Origin: G965267335 sp965267335
Lineage (GTDB): Bacteria; Bacteroidota; Bacteroidia; Cytophagales; JAAEPT01
Direction: 5' to 3'
Assembly (NCBI GenBank): GCA_965267335.1
Contig: OZ253953.1
Span: 992,001 to 1,056,000, forward strand
Length of the DNA stretch: 64,000 bases
Shown here piece by piece: positions 1 through 8,529 of the stretch (its first letter is position 1; every line of letters begins with the position of its first letter). The notes below the pieces were generated by a model. It did no database searches and was not told where the DNA came from. It worked only from the letters and a program-made list of their open reading frames with translations. The translations under genes and the position numbers were made by a program.

Positions 1-1
1 A

Positions 2-2581
2 TTAGAACTTGAAGGATTGGTTGGTGGTGATGAAGCGGTTGATGGTTATCCATCTTTCTTTACCGGGCCAGGTATAATTCAGCCGGATACTACCGATGGT
101 GAGGCACTCTTGTCAGCAAACCTAGCTACTCCTGGCGATGATTATCTCATCCAATACATTTATCAGAATTCTCACCTATGTAGTGACACGGCATCATTTG
201 TAATTGATGTCAAACCACTACATTCAATTAGTTTTGTTACAGAAGATTCGGCAAATCTATATTGTTCTAACCAAGCTAAAGTAAACTTTAACACCGATGC
301 AGGTGGTGAGCCAGGAAGTTCACTTTTTTCATACAACGGTGGTGCCAGAACATCTACGAGCGAATTTAACCCTCAAACGGCTGGAATTGGTCAGACCATC
401 GTAGAGTTCTTTCACTTGAGTTCCAATACCCAGTGTGAAGCGTATTATGTTGATACATTTACTGTATTTGCAGCACCAAGCGCAGATTTTGATGTGAATG
501 GCGTTTGTATAGCAGATACCACTCAGTTTAATGATTTGACTACTATTTCAACCGGAAGTGTAGTGATGTGGAGCTGGGATTTTGGTGACCTTAGTACTGC
601 TGCTGATACCTCTAGTGATCAGAATCCAAGATATAAATATGGAACCGATGGTGATAAGGTTATATCGCTGCGCGTTGAAAGTGATAATGGCTGTATTGAT
701 TCTACAGTTAAAACCTTAACATTTGAAAGTAATCCGGAAGCTAACTTTACCTGGACAAACGAATGTGAAGGTGATGTCACTAGCTTTGAAACAACAACGA
801 ATTCAAGTATTGAAAACTGGTACTGGCATTATGGCGATGGAGAACAAGATACCGTGAACGGATCCCTGGGTGATGTGTTGCATCAGTACACCGTAGCAAA
901 TGCTTATACTGTTGAATTGGTGGTGGAATCCATTGATGGTTGTACGGATACGCTTGAAAATACCGTTAACGTACGTGAATTTATCGATTTTACTGTAGAT
1001 GATTTTAGATTTCATGATTTCGAAAGTGGTCCTGATGGATGGATTCCTGACGATTCACTGAGCTCGTGGGAGCTCGCAGCCATTGCTGATACTGCATATA
1101 TTATAAATGATGCGGCATCCGGAAGCTTTGCTTATGTTACCAGAAATGATTCGACCTACGCTAGTAATGAAAATTCATGGGTGTCTGGGCCTTGTTATGA
1201 CTTCACAGCTATATCGAAGCCCATGATTAAGATTAAATACAAGTCCGGCATCTTTGACAATGATGATGGCGCGGTGATACAATATCAGTATACTATTACT
1301 GCTAATGATTCCACCATTGCATGGACCAATTTGGGTGATTTTGATAATGGCGCAACAACTGGTATCAATTGGTACAATTCAGCTTCAATTGATGCAAAAC
1401 CGGGAGAAATTTTTACAAGGGGTTGGACTGGTGTGTCAGTGGATGAAGCAGGAGATACGGTTTGGCTGGAAGCGAGACATCACCTTGATTTTTTGAAGAA
1501 TATTTCAGGGATAACCAACATTCGATTCAGGGTCGCGTTTGCCAGTGACAACTCTTCCGAGGGGCCTGGGTTTGCCTTCGATGATATTTGGGTAGGAAAT
1601 CGATCAAGAATTGTCCTTGCAGAACACTTTACTAATAACTCCAGCGCATGCCCGGAGTGTATGACAATAGATGATGAGGTGGATACATTGATTAGTAAGA
1701 ATAGCTCTCCTCGTGATGTCATCGACATTCAGTATCATACCAATACACCTGGCGTTGATCCATTGTATCAAGCCAATACTGCAGATCCTAACTCTAGAGT
1801 AGTTTATTATTCTGTACAATCTGTGCCTTCCTTGAGGATGGATGGGAATCAATATTCAGGAGAATCAACTACTTGGGCAAATGATAGCCTGTATCTAAGG
1901 TTAAGAACTCTAATTGATCCACAGTTTGATATAAGGGTTGGCTATGAGATTGACGGTAATACGGTTGATGTAGAAGTTGAGATGGTCGCCAATGATACTA
2001 TCACCAACGAAGATTTAGTGCTGAGAGTAGCTTTGATTGAAAAGCAGGTGTTTGCTTCAGGAACCAACGGTGACACTGAATTTCGTAACGTTCTTAGAAA
2101 GTTGCTGCCATCTGCTGCCGGAACATCGATACAGTCTGATTGGATTCCTCAGTCAGATACGCTCGTGACCAGCCTGACCCATAATATGTTTAATTTTGAT
2201 GATCCTGTAAATCAACTGGCGGTTGTTGCCTTTATTCAGAATGAACAGACAAAAGAAGTTTATCAGGCATCTTATAAGGAAGTAGAGGGATTAATTACTG
2301 GGTTGCCTGATTATATCTCTGAGGAAATTGGACTGGATTTCATCGCGTATCCAAACCCAACTCAAGGAGATTTGAATCTGGTATTTAAGGAGAGTTTGAA
2401 AAGTGCTGTTACTATTGATATTTATAACAGCATTGGACAATCTGTTTTCACCGATGAACTAGGAAAAGGAGATGATTTCGCTGCACTTGATCTTTCCGGA
2501 CTACCCAACGGAGTTTATTATCTAAGAACTCTGACCAATAATAAGGTCTCAGGAGTTAAAAAGATATTAATTGAAAACTAG
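2..2581 (+). CDS. Secreted PKD/Omp28-like protein with T9SS type A sorting domain (5' partial)
   Basis: The reading frame is open to the first bases of the window, so the true start lies upstream; about 859 residues are visible. Counting from the TTG at 17, two PKD-type domains lie near residues 152-240 (WDFGD at 188) and 241-320 (HYGDG at 271). They are followed by a MAM/jelly-roll-like stretch (about 335-530) and an Omp28-like, thioredoxin-fold region (about 532-755) with a CPEC pair at 545-548. The last 70 residues (YPNPTQGDL, then NGVYYLR) are a Por/type A sorting domain, which directs export by the type IX secretion system and usually cell-surface anchoring. The cargo's own function is unknown; PKD domains often mediate adhesion or polysaccharide contact. 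It converges with the next gene, leaving 62 bp. Confidence 0.85.
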   Translation, partial: LELEGLVGGDEAVDGYPSFFTGPGIIQPDTTDGEALLSANLATPGDDYLIQYIYQNSHLCSDTASFVIDVKPLHSISFVTEDSANLYCSNQAKVNFNTDAGGEPGSSLFSYNGGARTSTSEFNPQTAGIGQTIVEFFHLSSNTQCEAYYVDTFTVFAAPSADFDVNGVCIADTTQFNDLTTISTGSVVMWSWDFGDLSTAADTSSDQNPRYKYGTDGDKVISLRVESDNGCIDSTVKTLTFESNPEANFTWTNECEGDVTSFETTTNSSIENWYWHYGDGEQDTVNGSLGDVLHQYTVANAYTVELVVESIDGCTDTLENTVNVREFIDFTVDDFRFHDFESGPDGWIPDDSLSSWELAAIADTAYIINDAASGSFAYVTRNDSTYASNENSWVSGPCYDFTAISKPMIKIKYKSGIFDNDDGAVIQYQYTITANDSTIAWTNLGDFDNGATTGINWYNSASIDAKPGEIFTRGWTGVSVDEAGDTVWLEARHHLDFLKNISGITNIRFRVAFASDNSSEGPGFAFDDIWVGNRSRIVLAEHFTNNSSACPECMTIDDEVDTLISKNSSPRDVIDIQYHTNTPGVDPLYQANTADPNSRVVYYSVQSVPSLRMDGNQYSGESTTWANDSLYLRLRTLIDPQFDIRVGYEIDGNTVDVEVEMVANDTITNEDLVLRVALIEKQVFASGTNGDTEFRNVLRKLLPSAAGTSIQSDWIPQSDTLVTSLTHNMFNFDDPVNQLAVVAFIQNEQTKEVYQASYKEVEGLITGLPDYISEEIGLDFIAYPNPTQGDLNLVFKESLKSAVTIDIYNSIGQSVFTDELGKGDDFAALDLSGLPNGVYYLRTLTNNKVSGVKKILIEN

Positions 2582-2643
2582 TGAATATTCACGTGGAAGA
2601 TAATCTGGTCACCCAGATGATGAAAGAAATCCTAAAAGAGATT

Positions 2644-3021
2644 TTATTCCTGTGCTATGATGTTGATGGGCAAGTTTAGCACCTCTTTGTATTCGCTCAC
2701 GGTTTCATAAGAATCCTCATCGTCTTCATCATAGAACCAATTAACTTCAACTGAATTACCTCCCAAAAATAGGTTATCCAGTTTCTTGAGCATAAGAAGA
2801 ATGTACTTATTAGAACTACTATTAAAGTACTCCAGATTGATATTGAAAACCGTCTTAGATTTTGGTGCTTCTACGTAGTTGTCCAGCCATTCTATAATTG
2901 GCTTATAGAGTCCGTACGCTTGCTCAGGCAGAGACCTTCCTTTTACAGTCAACACACCAGTATCAGCGTTAAAATCTACTTCGGGGGTTATTTTCGTACT
3001 GGAAATTGAAATTGACTTCAT
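2644..3021 (-). CDS. SiaC-like (DUF1987) regulatory protein
   Basis: The 125-residue protein matches the DUF1987/SiaC family along its whole length: TPEV near residue 12, KGRSLPE at 27-33, YKPIIEWL at 39-46, LEYFNSSSNK at 63-72 and an acidic WFYDEDDED segment. In Pseudomonas, SiaC is a partner-switching protein. Unphosphorylated SiaC activates the diguanylate cyclase SiaD, and the kinase SiaB phosphorylates it on Thr68 within an NTSS motif. Here the matching residue is Ser68. No SiaA phosphatase, SiaB kinase or diguanylate cyclase is beside it, so the partner is unknown. Many Bacteroidota carry solitary members. Family assignment is strong; a role in surface attachment is inference from the family and from the T9SS genes on both sides. 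Confidence 0.8.
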   Translation of the reverse strand: MKSISISSTKITPEVDFNADTGVLTVKGRSLPEQAYGLYKPIIEWLDNYVEAPKSKTVFNINLEYFNSSSNKYILLMLKKLDNLFLGGNSVEVNWFYDEDDEDSYETVSEYKEVLNLPINIIAQE

Positions 3022-3267
3022 CTTTGCTATATAGAATTCTTCACTCCGGCCTTACAAATATATTAATATAGCCCTCACCGGATTATGAATTTATACAATA
3101 TTTAATCTTTTTCAAATATTTTGACTCTTTGCCTCTCCAAAATTATGATGCGAGTCGATTCAAGATAATGAAAAATCGGGTACTTGTAACTTTTTTTCGG
3201 TTGGTACATTATGATACCGACAACTGAACAAACCTTCCTCAATGTTCAACTTTTAAATTTTATAACT

Positions 3268-4872
3268 ATGGCAGGAGGAAAAGAATCCCCAAGACAAAAA
3301 ATGATCGGTATGATGTACCTGGTGCTTACAGCTCTGTTAGCACTACAGGTGAGTTCAGCCATTATCAACAAGTTTCAAGATATCAATCACAGCCTGGAAG
3401 TAGGCCTGGTTGGTTCCGAAGAGCGTAATGCAGAAGCACTTTCTGATATTTCAGTAGCTGTGAAAGAAGCACAGAATAATAAAGCAGATTTAGCGGTTCT
3501 GACAAAGGCTCAGGAATTAAGAGCAAAGACTCAGGAGATTCGGGTATACATGGATGGTCAAAAAGAAAAGTTGATCGAGTTATGTGGCGGTATTGATGAT
3601 GAAGGTAATTTTATAGGAGCCAAAGAAGAGGAGCCCGTAATGAATTATATGCTTGGTTCAGGTGACAGGAAAAATGGCGAAGCCTATAATATGAAGGCTA
3701 AATTGAACGACTATGTGAGGTATGTTAATGAGCTCGCCAGGGATATCGAGTCCGAGTTGGCATTTTCCAATATCGCCATAGACGCTAAGGATGATCCAAG
3801 GTTCAAGGATGACGCGGAACAAAGAAATAAGGATTTTGCTCATTTGAACTTTGAAAGTACTCCAATGGTTGCCGCCCTGGCAATAATAAGCGAAATGGAA
3901 ACCAGGATAATGAATATGGAATCGGAGCTGTTGGATGAGCTTGGTAGAGAATTGGTAGAAACAATTCTTAAAGTTGACAATGTACGGCCTGTGGTGCGCC
4001 AAAATGCGAAATATATTGTGGCAGGTACCGATTATGAAGCAGAAATGTTCATGGCTGCTTACTCATCTAAAATTACTCCCAAAATGACGTTCAATGGTGA
4101 TGATGTAGAAGTCAACGGTGAGGGTGTCGGTTCTATAAAATTTAAGGCCTCAGGAGGTGCTTATGATGCTGATGGAAGGGTCAAAAAAACCTGGAAGGGA
4201 AGCATTACGTTCCCAAAAGCCAGTGGAGGTGATACGACTTATAATTTTGAACAAGACTATTATGTTGTGCGGCCTGCAATAACAGTACAAGCTGCCTCTG
4301 TACAAGCTTTATACAGGAATTGTGGCAATAAGTTGAGTTTTCAGGTTCCGGCTCTAGGTGCCGATTACAGTCCTACGATTACCGCAACTGGTGCTACCGT
4401 CATCCGAGGATCACAACCAGGAGATGTGGTGATTGTTCCTTCTTCACCAAATATTACCGTGCGCGTTTCTAATAATGGCACATTGATAGGTGAGAAAAAA
4501 TTTCGAGTAAAGTTGGTTCCTACACCAACCTTGGAAGTTAATCTTTCTCAAAAGCGACCCGTGCATCCGGTAAGAGTCAAAAACATGAAAATCACTGCAA
4601 AAATGCCCCAGAGCTTTAGAGAACTTAATCCAAGTGATGCATCCGTATACGTAACCAAGTATGAGGCTTTTCTTATACGAAATAACCGATCAATAAGAAG
4701 AAAGGTAGTAAATGGGGACAGCGGGGGCGAGCTAAGGAATTTATTGAATGAGGCAAAAGATGGAGACCGGTTAATGGTTGAGGTTAAGGAAGTTAAACGA
4801 AGAACTTATCGTGGTGGATGGGAAATCGTAAATGTACCCTCTACGATATTCAACATACCTTTGGCCAGATAA
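3268..4872 (+). CDS. gldM: GldM, type IX secretion/gliding motor subunit
   Basis: The 534-residue protein begins MAGGKESPRQKMIGMMYLV, the classic GldM/PorM N-terminus, so I place the start at the ATG at 3268 and not at the in-frame upstream ATG at 3211. Arg9, the residue proposed to pair with a GldL glutamate, is present. One membrane helix (about 12-34) precedes a long periplasmic part with the D1-D4 arrangement; the C-terminal domain shows YRNCGNKL and FRVKLVPTP. With GldL, GldM forms the proton-driven inner-membrane motor of the T9SS and contacts GldK/GldN across the periplasm. Normally it sits in gldKLMN, but here none of those neighbours is present, which suggests a second copy or a split operon. 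An intrinsic terminator follows. Confidence 0.9.
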   Translation: MAGGKESPRQKMIGMMYLVLTALLALQVSSAIINKFQDINHSLEVGLVGSEERNAEALSDISVAVKEAQNNKADLAVLTKAQELRAKTQEIRVYMDGQKEKLIELCGGIDDEGNFIGAKEEEPVMNYMLGSGDRKNGEAYNMKAKLNDYVRYVNELARDIESELAFSNIAIDAKDDPRFKDDAEQRNKDFAHLNFESTPMVAALAIISEMETRIMNMESELLDELGRELVETILKVDNVRPVVRQNAKYIVAGTDYEAEMFMAAYSSKITPKMTFNGDDVEVNGEGVGSIKFKASGGAYDADGRVKKTWKGSITFPKASGGDTTYNFEQDYYVVRPAITVQAASVQALYRNCGNKLSFQVPALGADYSPTITATGATVIRGSQPGDVVIVPSSPNITVRVSNNGTLIGEKKFRVKLVPTPTLEVNLSQKRPVHPVRVKNMKITAKMPQSFRELNPSDASVYVTKYEAFLIRNNRSIRRKVVNGDSGGELRNLLNEAKDGDRLMVEVKEVKRRTYRGGWEIVNVPSTIFNIPLAR

Positions 4873-4894
4873 ACCTCGTTTTCTCAACTTTTTC

Positions 4895-4928
4895 GCACCA
4901 GGAATAAACTTTCTGGTGCTTTTTTTTT
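4895..4928 (+). terminator. Intrinsic terminator of gldM
   Basis: A 7-bp perfect stem (GCACCAG/CTGGTGC) with an 11-nt loop is followed by nine T residues, 23 bp after the gldM stop codon. It separates gldM from the crp-type gene. Confidence 0.85.
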
Positions 4929-4958
4929 GTTAACTTATTATACCCAATTTGTAAAGCT

Positions 4959-5669
4959 ATGGTTGACGAAAGCAGTATATGGTATTTCGAGAATATTGAT
5001 CTCTACAAAATTTTTTGCCCTCATGTAGTGAAAGAGAAAAAGGATGACCACGTTTTTCAGTCATATAAGAAAGATCAGTTTATTTACTTTTCTGACGAAC
5101 CATCCAGTCATGTGTATTTGGTGGCCAGTGGAAGAGTGAAAATTGGAAGCTATTCTGATGACGGTAAAGAGATTATCAAGGCTGTGTTACAACGTGGAGA
5201 GATCTTTGGAGAGATGGCTATTCTCGGACAGGAAAAAAGAACCGATTTTGCGCAAGCCATGGATAATGATACTAGTATTTGTCCTATGAGTATTGAGGAT
5301 ATGGAGGAGTTGATGAAGGAGAACAAGGAACTTAGTATTAAGATGAGGAAGCTTGTCGGACTCAGATTGCAAAAAGCCGAGAGAAAAATTGAGTCCTTAG
5401 TATTCAAAGATGCCAGGACTCGCATTATTGAATATCTTAGTGACCTGGCCCAGGAAAAAGGTCAGAAGGTAGGGTTTGAAATTTTGGTGAAAAGCTTTTT
5501 TACACATCAGGATATTGCTAATATGACAGCCACATCCCGGCAAACAGTAACTACCATACTTAATGAACTCAGAGAACATAATTTAATAAACTTTGATAGG
5601 AGACGACTTTTGGTCAGAGATTTAGATAAATTGAGACAGGCAGTTGATTCATCAACCTTGTCTGTTTAA
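4959..5669 (+). CDS. Crp/Fnr-family transcriptional regulator
   Basis: The 236-residue protein has an N-terminal cyclic-nucleotide-binding (cupin) fold, with GRVKIGSYSDDGKE and GEIFGEMAILGQEKRTDFA, then a dimerisation helix and a winged helix-turn-helix at about 180-225 (THQDIANMTATSRQTVT). The arginine of the phosphate-binding cassette is kept (KRTDF), so binding of a cyclic nucleotide is possible. The few cysteines do not form an Fnr-type iron-sulfur motif. It probably forms a transcript with the membrane protein 33 bp downstream. The target genes cannot be read from the sequence. Confidence 0.88.
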   Translation: MVDESSIWYFENIDLYKIFCPHVVKEKKDDHVFQSYKKDQFIYFSDEPSSHVYLVASGRVKIGSYSDDGKEIIKAVLQRGEIFGEMAILGQEKRTDFAQAMDNDTSICPMSIEDMEELMKENKELSIKMRKLVGLRLQKAERKIESLVFKDARTRIIEYLSDLAQEKGQKVGFEILVKSFFTHQDIANMTATSRQTVTTILNELREHNLINFDRRRLLVRDLDKLRQAVDSSTLSV

Positions 5670-5702
5670 TTAATTAACCCAGCTTTTATAAAATCATAAC
5701 CC

Positions 5703-7070
5703 ATGGATGATAACAACAAATCGCAGCGACCGACTCTCATAACTAAGGCCGCACTTGAGGATGCTACTTTGATCAGTATTGTTTTATTAGGCTTCAGCGT
5801 GCTTGGTGGTGCGTTTTTATTGATGTTTGGTGATCATTGGTTTGGTTTATCCAGAACTTTAAAACTTGTTGTCTCCACTTTTACTGGCTTGATGGGTATT
5901 GGCTTGCCGGTATTTATGCTCATTAAGAAGACGAAAACTACTGCTTTCAGGGAAATAGGATCAGCTGGTGCTGTGGTATTTATTTCAATTTCTTTCTTGT
6001 TGTATTGTTGGACTTTGAGTTACAGATATGAATTTGCCACTTTTTTCCTGTTGGTATTTTCGGTTTCGGTGGTTGTTTCTTTCTTATTCAAGTCCGGTTT
6101 CGCTACAGCCTTTGCTTTATTGGCCATTTTGCTGTTCCTAATTACAGGTGTGGGGTCCAGGTGGTCTGAGAGTTTATTTTTAACTAAAGCTGTTTACCTA
6201 TTGGGTTTTGGATTATCCATGTTCGTTTTGTTAAGGCAGATAAAAGTAGATACTCCCTCGTTGAAAGCTGTGCTGCTATTTTGGTGTCTTGCTTTTACTC
6301 TACCAATCGGTATGATGGCACTAGTGAGTCACTTTCAACTACTGGTTATGCCATTGGTTTTTACAGTAATGTATTTACTTGGTAAACTATATCTGTCTGG
6401 AGTGTCATCTATCTTTTATAAACCCTTGCAAGTGACTGCTGTTTTGATGATTCTAGGATACCTTATAGTCTTAACTACAGACCTTGGAGCACTAGTTGGT
6501 GTTTTGAGTGGACCAGTGCCTGAAATTGCATATAGTACTCTACTCTTCGATGATGTTAATATTAAAATTTTTGAGATTGCGTGTCAATTTGAATTTGATG
6601 AAGGCTTTAGCGCACTGAAAGAGGGCATACCTGTTTCCAATTTAGTGCTAGATTATGTATTGATCGTAGGGCTGGCCGTATTGAACATTATGTTATCAAA
6701 AACTCTGAAGTCTTTTAACATTAGCCGTAATTGGTTTGTAGCTAATTTTCCGCTTTGGGTTATCATAGCACTAATACCTGCGGCACTTTTTAATGCAGTT
6801 TGGTCTGGAGCATATTGGTTTGGATGGTTAATACTTACCTACTATTTTCTGTTCTTCTCAATGTCCTATCTCTTTAGTGGGATTAATGCAGAGAAGCTAG
6901 GCAAAACTATTTTCGGTGTTTCTGTACTGGGTTTGTTTCTGTTATTTCGATTTGCAGACCTCAATTTTGGCCAAGTTGGAAAAGGAGTTCTTTTTACTTT
7001 TATAGGCCTCTTTGTGTTGTTTATAGCTTATTTGTATAAGATGAAGATAAGTGAAGAGGAGGCCGTTTGA
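5703..7070 (+). CDS. Polytopic membrane protein of unknown function
   Basis: The 455-residue protein is almost entirely hydrophobic, with roughly 12-14 predicted membrane segments after a short polar N-terminus, and ends in a charged tail (KMKISEEEAV). I recognise no catalytic or transport motif. It has some general resemblance to the DUF2157/DUF4401 group of membrane proteins, but I would not assign it. One polar loop near residues 275-310 is rich in acidic residues. It lies 33 bp behind the Crp-type regulator and 51 bp before a small lipoprotein gene, so the three may be co-transcribed. Confidence 0.75.
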   Translation: MDDNNKSQRPTLITKAALEDATLISIVLLGFSVLGGAFLLMFGDHWFGLSRTLKLVVSTFTGLMGIGLPVFMLIKKTKTTAFREIGSAGAVVFISISFLLYCWTLSYRYEFATFFLLVFSVSVVVSFLFKSGFATAFALLAILLFLITGVGSRWSESLFLTKAVYLLGFGLSMFVLLRQIKVDTPSLKAVLLFWCLAFTLPIGMMALVSHFQLLVMPLVFTVMYLLGKLYLSGVSSIFYKPLQVTAVLMILGYLIVLTTDLGALVGVLSGPVPEIAYSTLLFDDVNIKIFEIACQFEFDEGFSALKEGIPVSNLVLDYVLIVGLAVLNIMLSKTLKSFNISRNWFVANFPLWVIIALIPAALFNAVWSGAYWFGWLILTYYFLFFSMSYLFSGINAEKLGKTIFGVSVLGLFLLFRFADLNFGQVGKGVLFTFIGLFVLFIAYLYKMKISEEEAV

Positions 7071-7121
7071 CGCATTTAAAAAAAATGAACATATTTGTGG
7101 GAGCAAGCTGGCACATTACAC

Positions 7122-7292
7122 ATGAAATTAAGAACCCTAACTTTTATTTTAACGGCTTTGTTCGCTGTAGGTAGTCTACAAAGTTGTATTGATAAGGATA
7201 TCCGGAAAAGTCAGAAAGTAGCAAAACAAAGGGCCAAGGCTAAAAGAAGTCATTCCACACGACATCGTAATCATAAAAAATTAGCCCACTAA
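7122..7292 (+). CDS. Small basic lipoprotein
   Basis: This 56-residue protein starts at the ATG at 7122 (MKLRTLTFILTALF). The upstream in-frame start at 7095 would push the signal peptide inward. A type II signal peptide ends at a lipobox-like LQSC, giving a mature protein of about 34 residues. The mature part is strongly basic (KVAKQRAKAKRSHSTRHRNH). No family is recognised. A similar tiny lysine-rich lipoprotein gene lies at 21701. It converges with the PorP/SprF gene; the 14-bp gap overlaps a perfect palindrome (7295-7308) that may serve as a weak two-way terminator. Confidence 0.6.
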   Translation: MKLRTLTFILTALFAVGSLQSCIDKDIRKSQKVAKQRAKAKRSHSTRHRNHKKLAH

Positions 7293-7306
7293 AGAATTCA
7301 CGTGAA

Positions 7307-8389
7307 TTACATTTCCTGCAACTGAAACATTTTAATCTGTTGGTGTGATGGGCAGGGCAGTCTCTTTAACGGTTTGTGTTTGCCACTTTTATGCAATAGC
7401 ATTGAAATACTAAATTCATGAGATCCGGCTGTTCCCGCAGGCCGAAGAGTTGAAACTGTGGCATCAAAACTATAGCGGAACTCAAAGCTTTTAAGTTTTT
7501 TCCAGCCCACCATAAATACCATCGATTCATTGTTTTGAATGCCTTCAAACTTCTTTACCGGAATTCCTCGATACCAGATGCCGTATATGATATGATCATA
7601 GACTCCATAAATCCCAATGTCAAATTGATCCGACTTGCCCTGGGTCTTATAGTGAAGGGTGGGGGCCAGGCTAACATCTTTTTGATAGCCCTCAAAGGTT
7701 AGTTTTTTAGCTTTATTTAAACGGAATTTGAAACCTGTAATTACCGAATATTTGATAGGGAGCAAGCTTCGTTCATTCAAGACAGACTGATCCGGTCGAT
7801 TAAGGTGATGGGTAGAAAAACCAAACCAAAACTCATTGGAATAGAGAAGCCCTCCGGCACCGAAATCCATATATAGTTTTCTGTCGTTTTCTAGCATATT
7901 GCTGGAGCCATCAATAAAGCCAAAGTCATTATATTGATATAGAAAACTCAAGGAGGCATAGTTTGTAGTCCTTGAGACTAGCCCCGCCTGCAATCCGCCT
8001 CTTAGTGAAAATTCATCATTCAAAGCAATATCATGTGAATATTGTCCGTATAATTCAGAACTTGAAATCCTGTTATGCCCCTGAACATCATGTAAAAACA
8101 TGACACTAATGCCATTATGATACTTACTGAAGTATTTATCGAAAGACAACAGAGTGGTCAGATATTTGGCATCTATCCCCGGCCATTGGAGCCGTTGATG
8201 CAGTATGATCCGTGGGTAGAAACCACTACCCGCAAATGCAGGGTTTTCATATAAGGTAGCACCATAGAACTGCGAAAACTGCGGATCTTGCGCATAAAGT
8301 CTACCTTGCAGAAGAATAGAAAGACCTATTATTCCGAACCATGACCTACTCCACCTTTTAGAAAAAAAAACAAACTGATTATCGCTCAT
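7307..8389 (-). CDS. PorP/SprF family type IX secretion membrane protein
   Basis: The 360-residue protein has an N-terminal signal sequence and then QDPQFSQFYGATLYENPAFAG, the hallmark of PorP/SprF (only the QDPQFSQFY core is needed for recognition). The rest alternates amphipathic strands and fits an outer-membrane beta-barrel. PorP/SprF proteins sit in the outer membrane with the T9SS. Individual paralogs are paired with large type B sorting-domain cargo such as SprB, which SprF helps to display. It is divergent, by 140 bp, from the TPR/PD40 gene that precedes the giant adhesin, so it is the natural partner for that protein. The pairing is inferred from position. Confidence 0.88.
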   Translation of the reverse strand: MSDNQFVFFSKRWSRSWFGIIGLSILLQGRLYAQDPQFSQFYGATLYENPAFAGSGFYPRIILHQRLQWPGIDAKYLTTLLSFDKYFSKYHNGISVMFLHDVQGHNRISSSELYGQYSHDIALNDEFSLRGGLQAGLVSRTTNYASLSFLYQYNDFGFIDGSSNMLENDRKLYMDFGAGGLLYSNEFWFGFSTHHLNRPDQSVLNERSLLPIKYSVITGFKFRLNKAKKLTFEGYQKDVSLAPTLHYKTQGKSDQFDIGIYGVYDHIIYGIWYRGIPVKKFEGIQNNESMVFMVGWKKLKSFEFRYSFDATVSTLRPAGTAGSHEFSISMLLHKSGKHKPLKRLPCPSHQQIKMFQLQEM

Positions 8390-8529
8390 CAGATATTAAA
8401 TTAGTCCTCACTACATCGCTCTCAGGACTCACGTGGTCTTGTAAAAGTCAATACTTTTAATCATAATTACAAAATCTCTCCTTGAAAGTTGGTGACCTTT
8501 GGTGCACCGAGCGATAAAAAAGAACAATA

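Noticed and set aside
3211..3267. An upstream ATG that would extend GldM by 19 residues
   Set aside because: The family N-terminus begins MAGGKESPRQ at 3268, with Arg9 at its usual place. The extra residues do not resemble a GldM extension.
2586..8436. CACGTG palindromes near 2589, 7299 and 8430 in the T9SS region
   Set aside because: A 6-bp site is expected several times in 64 kb by chance. The three copies have different flanks and no consistent position relative to promoters, although the 14-bp palindrome at 7295-7308 may help end converging transcripts.
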